From NCBI RefSeq assembly GCF_910592395.1, contig NC_088323.1, positions 1,366,001-1,426,000 of the forward strand: a stretch of 60,000 nt of DNA. Direction: 5' to 3'. This DNA is from Lineus longissimus (taxonomy: Eukaryota; Nemertea; Pilidiophora; Heteronemertea; Lineidae). Shown in pieces: positions 13,401 through 23,800 of this stretch. A model generated the notes under the pieces. That model worked only from the letters and a program-made list of their open reading frames with translations. It had not been told where the DNA came from and did no database searches. The position numbers and the translations under genes were made by a program. The number at the start of each line of letters is the position of its first letter. Within the stretch, counting starts at the first letter, position 1.

Positions 13401-13554
13401 ATGGTGTTTTGATCTGGTGTTTTCATTAGCTGGATGGAAGCCCAGAATTCCCATCCTGACTGGTAAATCCTCACCAAGACCTGGGTAATATCATCAGACA
13501 AAAATCCGTCTTTTAGGTAGCATTTAAGCTGCTTCATTCAAATAAAACAGACAA

Positions 13555-14277
13555 TGGTTTGAAATAACATACATTTTTAATAATTTATGTTATTAAACTA
13601 TCTACAAAATTAAATCAGCGTGTTAAGAAAACGCCATTAAATGGCGACCCAATATATACGACTAAAATCTGCATATCGTAATAAGTGCGTATTCTAACAG
13701 TTGCTATAACTCCTTAATTTGTTGCTAAATGTATGCATGTAACTCATAAAAATCACAACTCACACATATAAACGACATCATGTGAAAAACAAAGTTTAAA
13801 ATCCTGAATTTGAAAACCCAGTTCTGTGGAGACATCTTGTGCATATTCGTTATACATTTATATAAATTATAATTTTATAAAATATCTTGTGTAGATATAA
13901 ACAATTGTGGGGTAAGAACCATTCAAATATCACAGTAAGTTGAATAATTTTGTATAAAGGTAAATATCCGAAGTGTAAAAATGATACACAGTGACATCTA
14001 TAAGAGGCTTTTGTAACTTACTCTTCCGTTGATTAATGCTGAACGAATAAATGGAAATGATACATCACAGGTATGTCTTAAATAATAATATCAGCAGTCC
14101 ACACGAGCGTTACCCTACCACTCATAAATACATCAATGGACGATGAATTCGGACAAAGAGGAGGCCAGACACAGCTGGCCAACTCCTGTATAAAGCTGGA
14201 AAGTCCTCTAAAGTTGAGATAGCACACAATTGTTGGATTTCCAAGGACCAGTGCCGAGATGGACGGAAAAGACAACA
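13555..14277 (-). other. Probable 3' UTR of the 709-aa protein gene
   Basis: The sequence after the stop codon at 14278-14280 is AT-rich with no further coding block. An ATTAAA-type signal on the minus strand lies near 13575-13581 and could end the transcript. The exact 3' end is not known. Confidence 0.35.
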
Positions 14278-15733
14278 TTATTTCGTTCCTCCCCCCATGA
14301 AGGCTTGGAATGGCGGGTTAGAAATACTCCTGATTAGTGGCTTCCTCTCGGCGTACTCAATCGACGCATAACTAACTGTATCCCTCTTGTCATCATCCAC
14401 AGCAGCTTCAACAACAGATGCAGCGCTGGCACCAGCGTGGGTAGATCCAGTGCGGCTGACTGACCTACCTTCAGGGGTATCCTTCCTGCCAGGCTTGACA
14501 CTACCACGACGACCTTCTGACCTGGTCTCAGAGGTTTCCCCTGCACTGGCCTTCACCTGTGGGCCTTCTTTCCGGAACGGTTTAGCAGGCAAGGCACCAG
14601 ATTCCCTGAAATCTTTCGACGGTGATCGCGCCTCCAGCTTAGGTTTTGATGCATTTTGGCCAGGTTTAGCATTACTTGTAGTGCTGTATTCCTGTTTTGG
14701 CCTATCACCAACGCTTACAGATCTAGACCTTGTGGTATTCTGGCCACGAGCATTGCGATAACCAGATGAAAGGCGTGGTGCTTTTGCCGACGGACTCTGA
14801 TTCGTTGAAGCCGTAGGAGGCTTCGCAGGCGAACTGGCAACACTGACACTCCTGCCCCGTGGTTTGGCACTTTTAGCCCTACCTTCAACGTTCGACTGAG
14901 ATTCTGCCATTTTACCCTCAACAGGTTTCGCATCTTGGCCTTCTTCAACAACGAGATTCTCTCCCAGATCTAATAAAGATTTTTTGTCATCAGATGGACC
15001 CATATCTGGTGACTTTTCACCCCTGGTTTTTTCTACCGCATCCACAGAGTCTTTCACTCCCTGGGATTTGGCCTGGTCATCATCAGCGCTCTTCTCCTCA
15101 ACAGTCGTGGAACCATCTGATTTCAGCTCACTGTTTTCTTTCTCATTTTCCTCTCCCTCTCCCTGTTTCTCTTTCTCTTCCTCTTTCTCTTTCTCTTTCT
15201 CGTTCTCTTTCTCTCTTTCCTTTTCTTTCTTCTCTTTCTTCTTCTTCAACTTCTTTTCCTCCTTCTTCTGCTTCTTCTTTAACTTCTTCTCCTTCTTCTT
15301 CGCCTTCTTCTTCAGCTTCTTAGCCTCTTTCTTCCTTTTCTTTTCCTCTTTGTCATCTTCATCAGATGAACTCGAACTTGAAGCGGAAGACGAAGAGGAA
15401 GAGGAAGAAGAAGAGGACGAAGAAGATGATGACCTGTCTCTCTTTTTCTTCTTTTCAGTCCCGTCCAGGCTTACTTTCTCATCATCGTCCCCACCCTTCT
15501 TCTCTTCTTCCCTACATTCCTCCTCTTTTCCCTCATCAACCAAGGTCCCTCTACTAGATTCAACCTTATCTTCAGAAAGAACAGTATCTTTGCTTTCCTT
15601 TTCAAACTCTTCTTCGGAGTACCCAGTCTCCTTCTTTCCAGTGCTGCCATCTGTTGTTGACTTGTCCTCACTATCACGTTCAAAGTCTTCGTCAGAATAG
15701 TCATGTGTATCTTTTGTGTCGTCTTCAGCCAAC
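14278..15733 (-). CDS. Last coding exon of the 709-aa protein gene
   Basis: Acceptor TTTGGCTATTCCAG precedes base 15733. The 1456-nt exon is open to a TAA stop at 14278-14280 and carries the acidic motifs, the poly-Ser run, the Lys/Glu block and the RS-rich tail. The low-complexity part (about 15140-15450) makes the opposite strand look open as well; that reading is a by-product. Confidence 0.88.
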
Positions 15734-18207
15734 CTGGAATAGCCAAACTTAGAAGGTTGAACATATCATTTAGACTGCCTTCTTGGTTCAAACTGAAGTT
15801 TGTTTTGTTTTGCATTATGTCTCAGAAAAGTGGCCGAAACAAGTGGCCTGGTGTGGGTCACACGAGACCGACGAATTGTAACTTTGCTGCTGACTTTATC
15901 CTCAGTTGAAATTTTAACCGAGTGGTTGGTTTAAACCCATTGGGCATGATCCATACAAATTTCCCAAGGCAAAAGGTTAAACATAAACCCAGTATTTGCC
16001 ATGTAGATCAGTTCTAATCCAATAGGGTTCACGAGGCCTGTATGCTATCAACATTAAATGGCCTAACATAACAACATGTGTATAACATTACAGGTCACTG
16101 ACAAATTCAACAGTAGTTGAGTCCATAGTAAAATATTTTGTTTAACATTTACACCACCATTTGACTTGAGAACGGTATTTTTCGACGGAGTTTCTTTAAA
16201 CGTGTTAAAAGGAGAACTGAGGTTTAGTTCTGACGATGCACTTGCTGCAAGATCCTACCTTTGAAGGAGTGGCGTTTGACGACCAGATCCAGAAACTGTA
16301 TCTGGACGAATCTCTCCCTCCTCTTCCCGCTGTCTCTGTTCCTCCAACTCAACTCGCTGCAATTATGAATGATACAAATATTCCCTCACATTTTGTCGTG
16401 TGAATAGAGGCGTAGTTATGACAGCTATCGTAGGCTTGGCAGTAAGAGATCCTTAATGAGAGTCACTTTATGCTCCACAGACGTAGAGCTGCACCCCTGG
16501 ACGAGATATGGCAGCATAAAGATTTGCCATCACGATCTCCAACTCTATCTTGCATACAAGTTGCGTTGTCAACACATTACACACCGTACTTTCATCAACT
16601 GGAGTGTATAATGGACACTCTGAAAGGACCTTGAAGGTTCAGCCAACATCATCTTAGGATGATTAGCATCTGAGATGTTCTCCAGCAGAGACTAACTCGG
16701 CTTATGATGAAGAGTAGTCATGCTAATAGAAATTTAGACTTAATCAGAGATGACATATTAAATAAAGTAGTAAATACCTGTTTGGCACTTTTGGCCAGCC
16801 TCTGTAGTCGAGGACTTGAGTTACAGTCTCCACTGCCTAAACCTTGTTCTTTATAATATCTGATGTAGTTTTCCGCATTAAGAGCACAACCAACATGGCG
16901 ACTATAGTTCTGCAGTTTTCCCGTTTCTGTAATGAGCGGAATTCCAACACTTCTTGGTCGGTACCTGTGTATCATGTAGAGCTTTTCTAAAGGGACACTC
17001 TCCTGAAACAAACCCAGATGATATTATAGGTATAACATCATAATACTGGCATGAAAACATGTAGATTCGACGACAATAGATGCAGATGTTGATTGCAAGG
17101 CTCCCTTCGTGATTTAAAGAAAATCAAAAGAATACTCATTGCCTCGACGAACGTTTGAAGCAGCACATTATATAGTGGACCAACCAACCTCGACAATAAA
17201 CCTCCCCAACTGACTGAGATATTGCAATGACAGGTACTTACCAGTACTTGACTTGCATTGGCAGTAAGTCTCATGGTCTCTCTGCGACCAACCACTCTTC
17301 GCGAATTCTGGTAGAGTTGTGGCCGTACATTGTATGGACTTTTTCTGGAACAGCAAATGTCAGCATATCAAGATCAACTGTACAGTCACACAGAGTGCAG
17401 TTTGACGCTGTATATATTTTGAAATACAATGCAAAAAAGATGAAATCAAAACGGTAAAATTTACTGATGGAAGAAAAGCTAGACAGCATACCTTTCTTTA
17501 GACTGGTCCTCTTTCCTCGGGCTCTCCTTTTTCTGGTTCTTCTTCCATTCTTTCTCGAGCTCTGTATTCTCTAGGACTCTGTAGATGTAGTCATATGTGT
17601 GCTGAAAAGTTAGGCAAGTTCATCTTAAGGCTAAGACACAAAGAGACCAGAAACTTAAGGCAAGAACAAATATAACTTGTATAATTCGCTGGAGACCCGA
17701 CTATCGAGGCGTACTGAAGCTTTGATAATGCCAATGTTAGATATTGAGTGAAAGGCTGTATCTTACCATTCGAGGAGTTGTTCTGTGAACACCCTGGGTG
17801 TTAAATCTGTTCTCTCTCCGCTCATAGTTGATGTAAAGTTCCCTGAAGAAATATGATGAAGGATGTTTAGAAATATTTGCACTGGCCAGACTTCCATGTA
17901 TATAATTCATTACCAGCAAAAAGAAGTACGTCTTCACAAAAGTTCCAACAAGTTCCATGAATACAATCTATTACTAGCAAATAGAAGTACAACGTCTTCA
18001 CACAAGTTCCAACTAGTTCTATGAATAGAATTCCCTACTAGCAAATAGAAGTACGTCTTTACAATGGTTCCAACAAACACATATTTTTTGAAATTCTTGC
18101 TTGGGATACAAAATAGATTGGTCAATTATAGGCCTATTTACTTACAGCTTATCTCGGACAAGCCGAGGGATATCATTGACCTCCCGTCTTCTAGTATTTG
18201 ATGTCAT
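14278..18207 (-). CDS. Unrecognised 709-aa protein: N-terminal domain plus poly-Ser, Lys/Glu-rich tail
   Basis: Seven coding exons join in frame: 18207-18146, 17842-17767, 17601-17492, 17344-17242, 17002-16778, 16356-16259 and 15733-14278. They total 2130 nt including a TAA stop. Every junction has a standard donor and acceptor and matching phase. Residues 1-192 look like a folded, Tyr/Arg-rich region (ELYINYERRENRF, YDYIYRVLENTELEKEW, EKLYMIHRYRPRSVG). From about residue 225 the chain is probably disordered. It contains acidic YSDEDFE and YSEEEFEKES motifs, a run of about 23 residues that is Ser apart from one Ala (about 326-348), a long Lys/Glu block, and RSVSV/RSPS repeats that resemble phosphorylated SR-type tails. 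No signal peptide or membrane helix is seen, so it is likely intracellular. A cytoskeletal, ciliary or nuclear role is possible but is only a guess from composition. Confidence 0.85.
16259..16356 (-). CDS. Coding exon 6 of the 709-aa protein gene
   Basis: Acceptor CATAATTGCAG and donor TTCAAAG|GTAGGA bound the exon. It encodes RVELEEQRQREEEGE followed by a short Ser/Thr/Pro-rich segment, ending in phase 2. Confidence 0.82.
16778..17002 (-). CDS. Coding exon 5 of the 709-aa protein gene
   Basis: Acceptor TTTGTTTCAG and donor AAACAG|GTATTT bound a 75-codon, phase 0/0 exon. It encodes ESVPLEKLYMIHRYRPRSVG and AENYIRYYKEQGLGSG. This is the most domain-like part of the protein. Confidence 0.87.
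17242..17344 (-). CDS. Coding exon 4 of the 709-aa protein gene
   Basis: Acceptor TTGCTGTTCCAG and donor GTACTG|GTAAGT bound the exon. It encodes SPYNVRPQLYQNSRRVVGRR and ends in phase 0. Confidence 0.85.
17492..17601 (-). CDS. Coding exon 3 of the 709-aa protein gene
   Basis: Acceptor CTAACTTTTCAG and donor GAAAG|GTATGC bound the exon. It encodes HTYDYIYRVLENTELEKEW, then a Lys/Glu-rich stretch, ending in phase 2. Confidence 0.85.
17767..17842 (-). CDS. Coding exon 2 of the 709-aa protein gene
   Basis: Acceptor ATATTTCTTCAG and donor CGAATG|GTAAGA bound the exon. It encodes ELYINYERRENRF and ends in phase 0. Confidence 0.82.
17893..18079. repeat. Three diverged tandem copies of a unit of about 63 bp in intron 1
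   Basis: Copies start near 17893, 17953 and 18017. They share AGCAAATAGAAGTAC, GTCTT(C/T)ACA and GTTCCAAC(A/T)A. They lie inside the intron between coding exons 1 and 2 and have no coding signal. Confidence 0.8.
18146..18207 (-). CDS. Coding exon 1 (start) of the 709-aa protein gene
   Basis: The exon begins at 18212 after acceptor TTCAAACCCAG, and the ATG lies five bases in (GAAGGATGACA). It encodes MTSNTRRREVNDIPRLVRDK and ends AAGCT|GTAAGT in phase 2. Confidence 0.8.
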
Positions 18208-18653
18208 CCTTCCTGGGTTTGAATAGCACCAATATCAAACAAAGAGTGTCTGACTACGTGAATATCATCACACCATTGTGCCTAAAATTCAAACAGTACA
18301 ATAGGGTTGTACTTCAAGCAGATTGCAGGTCTAGAATAATATCTGGCGAGAACTGTTTGTAAAGTATTAGGCTATATCTACTGTATACAGGTTACGGTCA
18401 CAACAAAACATTAGCGCGTTCTGTCGGCCCGTAGAGTTTATATCTTAATAGAAGACGTTTCAACTACAACATAGAGGTAGAAGTAGTAGTGTGGTCGTCC
18501 TTGATCGTATCAGACCAGTAGGCCGAGCTTGTATCACATCTCGCGGTAACCCTATACTGGTCCAATATGGCATTGACATTGACATGACATCTGTCCAGTA
18601 TTTTAGTCGCTGTCTATACATCATCCAATGACAATTATAAGGGCAGCACTAAC

Positions 18654-18780
18654 CTCCTCTCCAATCTCCACAGGAAACAGGCTTCAAGGCAAACGCACAC
18701 CGTCAAATTGTCGGTTCCTTCACTCCTTTACTGTCAAAATGTCCAGAACGAGGCCTCAGTCCGCCATGATGTAAACAAAA
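18654..18780 (-). promoter_or_regulatory. Probable 5' non-coding exon and promoter-proximal region of the 709-aa protein gene
   Basis: A donor GAGAGGAG|GTTAGT on the minus strand (exon base 18654) pairs with the acceptor five bases before the ATG exon (18212). It implies a non-coding first exon starting somewhere near 18.75 kb. No TATA box is evident. Confidence 0.4.
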
Positions 18781-19284
18781 GTCGACCAGCTAGGAGATAT
18801 CGCTGGGACGAGACCTGATAAAGTCTTTCGAAACTTGAATAAAACACTCTAAAATGGTTTAATTCTGGTCCAAAGATTGTTTGAGACAGTGTTCAATGGG
18901 TACAAATGAATAACATTTCTTCTATTGACAACTTGCGCCAATTTTGACTGGCGGATACGTCACAGGTCAAGTTCGTTTGGCGGGATATTCGAATTCATTA
19001 CGACCTCCTGATAAAGATGTAGAACAATGGGATGAGCGTTCGCGTAGGCGTTTCGGAGGCTTTGCGAAAACTCCGTACGCCAACTGGACTGGGTTAGACT
19101 AAGGTTACGCTCCCAGTATGTCATACCATCTAATGATACATGTACCACAATAAAGAGCTCATGACTGTCAATTTCGAGTGTTGTATCATGATTTCCACGG
19201 ACCACGGACCTGAGTAACTAAGTCCGTGCTCAGACGTTTTTGAAGATAAGACAAACGGAAGGCGAATAAAAGCTCATTTAAACT

Positions 19285-20608
19285 TTTGATTACAGTATTT
19301 TATTCAGAAAAATAATTGATAATTTTACAATGGATTACAGAATGAATAGAACATAAATAAAATGTAGATATTTTGATTACTTTATACATATATATGTACA
19401 GGGAATTGATATAGATGATGTGTCTCAAGCAATATGTGACTTCAGAAGAGAACCTTGCGATGCAAGTTTTTCTTCTAATATGTGACATGCAGGCATCACG
19501 ACAACGCCACCATTAGGCTGGGTATTCAGAGACTGTTCGCTTGTAGCGTGGTTGAAATGTTCCACGTTCGCTTGTGACCTGGTGACGCACCACACACAAA
19601 ATGAACCTTTGGTTGGCTTATTGGACGTCCCCATTGGTTGTACGAGGGGACGTGCTATGGGAACAGTGGAGTAACAAGTTCAAAAGAGGAAGGCCTATGG
19701 CGGTGACGCGATTTGCTAACTGCCCGTGACTAGAATTGATTGTATCTGACCCAACTGGGACTGTCAATCGTACCGAAGTTTTCGTCTTCATATGACATGT
19801 TTCCTTGATTAATGCATTGAATGGGCAAATTTGGAAGGTATCATTACACCACGACATGAAATGAACATGTGATTGCGTAATATAGGGTAAGGACATTATT
19901 CTATCGGTTTCTTGTACGGCATAGGCGTGATACCAACCAATGGAAGAGTTCTTCGACCGGATTTGCTGTCTTTGAAGAAAGTTCTGCACAAAGACATTGA
20001 ACAATAATTCCAACCCCCACGAGTCGGAAACGTTGTTTTAAAAATTTCACTGTAGGGCGGGATGAGTACACGACTGACAACGTCAACATGATATGCAGCA
20101 TAAAGCTGATAAAAATACAAGTATATCAAAGTAAATTTCCGCCACTCCCCCATTGCAGATCGTATCACGAAACTACGTACAAAACATATTGATGTGAAGG
20201 TCCGGCAATTGGGTACAAATATCCGATCACGGTATGACCATCACGCTACTTCTTTCTGATTATCCATTGAGATGACGGCCTCAAAGAAGGCTATACAATG
20301 TTATGTCTGGCTGAATTCTTCTCCAGCCATGGCCCAAAGATGACCTGGAATTTCAAGCTGTATGTCCGCCACCGACAACGTAAATCACTGCGTTGAAATG
20401 CAGCGTGCCATTTTGTTAGGGCTCAACCGATGGCCTTTGGTCAATGGTCACGACCAACATGACTAGGTCATACACGGGATATATCTATTCGTCTGCACCA
20501 CGTCTTAAAATAATCTCAATCGTCTATCAGCGGCCCCTCCTCCCTTTCCATCGCCCCATAAGAGCACCGTTTCCCCTCCTGCTCAGAAACCTCTACAGTT
20601 GCCAGAGG
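19285..20608 (-). other. Probable 3' UTR of the class B GPCR gene
   Basis: After the TGA at 20609-20611 there is no further supported exon. An AATAAA signal on the minus strand occurs near 19299-19304 and would give a 3' UTR of about 1.3 kb. Minus-strand ORFs here (for example 19618-20013) are of chance length. Confidence 0.35.
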
Positions 20609-20863
20609 TCACATCTTCTTCCCGTTCTCCATCTGCGCCAACTGAATGTAGTTCCCCTCCCCATCGGGCTGCACCGCGCCGTTGCCTGGCGACGCAGGTG
20701 CGACAACATCATGGCGTGCGGTAGAGGTCACGTGATGCGTCGTGGTTGCCGCCTCCGACTTGGAGGTTCCGTCGTATGTGTACTGTGTGCTCATGGATGC
20801 ATGTCGTTCACCGGAAGTCAGTCGGGTAAGACAGGGGCATGTTCTCTTTAGTTGTTGAACGAC
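20609..20863 (-). CDS. GPCR last coding exon: C-terminal tail
   Basis: The acceptor is TTGGATTCATACAG. The frame is 84 codons plus TGA, more GC-rich than its surroundings, and ends NYIQLAQMENGKKM. Length, Ser/Thr content and position suit a GPCR tail. The link to exon 12 rests only on phase 0/0 matching over a 2-kb intron. Confidence 0.5.
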   Translation of the reverse strand, partial: VVQQLKRTCPCLTRLTSGERHASMSTQYTYDGTSKSEAATTTHHVTSTARHDVVAPASPGNGAVQPDGEGNYIQLAQMENGKKM

Positions 20864-23800
20864 CTGTATGAATCCAACAAGCAGAAAGAAAACTAAGGTA
20901 ATACGATTGAAAATGTGGGGGTCTGTATCACTCCAAGTTCAGTAATTCACTGACATTCGATTGCGAAATGCGCAGGTGAAGAATTAAACTTGAAATCATG
21001 CAAAGCCAGTCACGGTAGAGAGAAAGAAAATGTATAAACACTTAAAGACGAAGTCGTGCGTGTTGTGATACTCATCCGTCCAACACCGAAGACGAGAATT
21101 CCGGTCGTAGCCGGCTGAACTCCTCAGGGCAACACATGGTGACTATCTGTAATGAGTGATTTGAACAGTTACTGTGAAGAGACTGATTCCAATTAGTGAA
21201 CCACGTAGAGAAGCATTCGTTTCAGCAGACATCACGTGATGCTCTTGATGTTGCCACTACCAGTCCTGGTGACACAGTACAGTCCTCAGATGTTCACCAT
21301 TGAAGCAAAAAACAGAATGAAAACGGGAAACAATGAATGCTGCGCAGGAAGTAGCCAACACCTCGAAGAAGAACGGTGCAAAACTAAGGATAGAAAGTGA
21401 TATTGCAACGATGGCGCTGGAGAGGACACGGCTCTCTTAAACAAAGAGAAGTAACCTCATCACATGACTTCATTAGCAACCAAAATGGCCGTCTGCATGA
21501 TCCGTCCACCATTTTGCAACAACACCAGGGAAAACACTAAAACTAGAAGCAGAACCATTACACAAACAGCGAAAGGAAATGGAGGAATGAATATTGTCTG
21601 TTTTTAATGAAACATGTACTTTTCATTGTTCCATGGTTGCATAAATTTTGGTATCCGACCCTAAGAGTTCATTTCATTCGAAACAGACCAAAGGATCCAA
21701 CAGTAACCTTCAGAGCATGCACCAGGAACCGTTCAGGTGATAGATGACAGCCATTCACAGGTTCCTAAGGCATCGTATTGGCCCTCAATACCCCCCTGCG
21801 ATTGGTCCACTTGAAGACTGCACCGGTGAAATTGGATTTGGTGCTCTGATTGGTCACTATGATGACAGAAAGTTCAGTGCTAGTCTTGATTCTGCTTTCG
21901 AAGGTACGTGAACTTGGCTGCAATCTGAGTCGTGACTTGGCGCCTGATAGATGCTCTGAAGACGAGTATTAGGAAGGGATAGCTGTCTATTGGCAAACGA
22001 CGTACTGGTCTGCAGAGTGGCTTAAATTTCTGTTCTCATCAGAACTGTGGTCTACATAAGTTTTACCATTCTTTGACTGTTGCTTTCTCTCGATCTGGTG
22101 ATTATCATGCAACATTAACTTTTTGATACAAATGTAGGATACACCGTAAGAAGAATCAGAAGACTACAAATTTGGTGAAATTCAGGTCCCAACCTTACTT
22201 CATGATCAGCATGCATGAAAACGATCGGCCAGATACTAAAACATTGACGTAGAAATTGATAAAATGGTTTCAAAATTCACAAGTACAGAACTTTAAAAAC
22301 TGTACAACTTAAGCGCAGCATGCATCTTGCATGTTTCCTTTGAAGCGATAGATGCTCTCAGGGGCCTGGGGTATGAGACTGTCGAGTTGTTACACCTTCA
22401 ACCCATATCTTATGCTTCATTAAGCACATTCAGTTATTTTGAATCTGTCTCCAGATTTGATTTGATCATTCGTGGATTTTTTTCTCTACACGTGATGACA
22501 CACTACTGCTCCGAAAAGTAAAATATAAATGAATAAAACTTTGCAAGATGACTGAAAAATTGTGATATTTACAGCTATTAGTGCGATCTCAAACTACTGC
22601 AGCATACGCCTATGCGCTAAGGAAAGTTATTGTTAGTCAATCCACAATTTTGTACTGCCGAGCATGAAGGAAGTCAACCGAATTGTCAATAACCATAACA
22701 AGAGGAGCCAAAACCAACCTTTGATCTCTTGACTGGTGTCCATAATAGATATCACTACAGACGTGGATCTCCCCACATTGCGCTGATTCGGTATATCATT
22801 GCAAGGTGGCCTTACAGACGATGTCATGGAAGCCGTTTTGCTATTACTTGCCATCATAAAGCCTTGGAGAAGGATTAAGTTTCCAAACGTTAGCAAGCCT
22901 GTAACCCATATCCTCTCTTATCTTATATCTTATCCACACTACCGCAATTACCAACAAACCAGAACTCTGACGATGAGGAAGTAGCATGTGGGACAATCAA
23001 CCACCTTTATACCACTCCTGGTTGGGATCCAGCCCTAACCTTCACACAAATACAATTGTTAACACACCAACATCACTCTGGCATATTAGCATTTTCAGAA
23101 ATCAAGTTAAAGGGGATAAGGATGAAATGATTAGTTTGCAAGTGGAGAGTCGATCGTGGGACTCTTATGTCTAATTTGTGCAACCCTAAACTACAGCCCC
23201 AAAGCTTCTACACGACCACTTACCAATAGATATGCGGGCCTCGGGCCTTGCATTTCTGGAGGCCCTCTCTGAAATGGTTCAATGAATCAATGAAGAGTCT
23301 TGGGTTTGAGAACTTCCCACCAAATAGATACAAGACGAACCACAGAGCGGACCACAATTGATGACATCATCAAGTTTATCCAAATCGGTTCATCAGCTTT
23401 GGACTATAATCAACTTTACCTGCCCTTTACATGTGTTAATGCTTAGTAAACGATGGATTTTGCGCCACTTCATTGTGAGATATGAATAAGAATGATGATT
23501 TCGAGCTAATTGTCCTGCAAAGAAGACTATCTTACGAGTGGATACTTCCAGATCTCGACCCCCAAAAAGTTTCATCGAAATTCTTGTTATCATGAAATGC
23601 GGAACTGTGACTAGCACCGGCAGATACGAAACTGTGGATTGTTCCTTGCCTACTGAGTTTTCTGCGTAACTAAAGAAATGGGGCTACGTTGCTAAGCGAC
23701 AACTATGAGCCATGCAGCACACTCTGACCAAGACGAAGTCTTACAATAAACTAAAACTTACTACAAGTTCGAAAGGGGAGGGTAACATAGCTCCTAACCT

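Noticed and set aside
14984-15700. Plus-strand ORF of 238 codons rich in Ser/Phe
   Set aside because: It is antisense to the low-complexity Ser/Lys/Glu exon of the 709-aa gene. The openness follows from the AAG/GAG/TCC-type codons on the real strand.
18960-19205. Minus-strand ORF of 81 codons between the two main genes
   Set aside because: It falls between the presumed poly(A) site of the receptor and the first exon of the next gene, with no splice support.
19618-20168. Minus-strand ORFs of 131 and 90 codons after the GPCR stop
   Set aside because: They lie in the presumed 3' UTR, overlap each other in different frames and show no domain.
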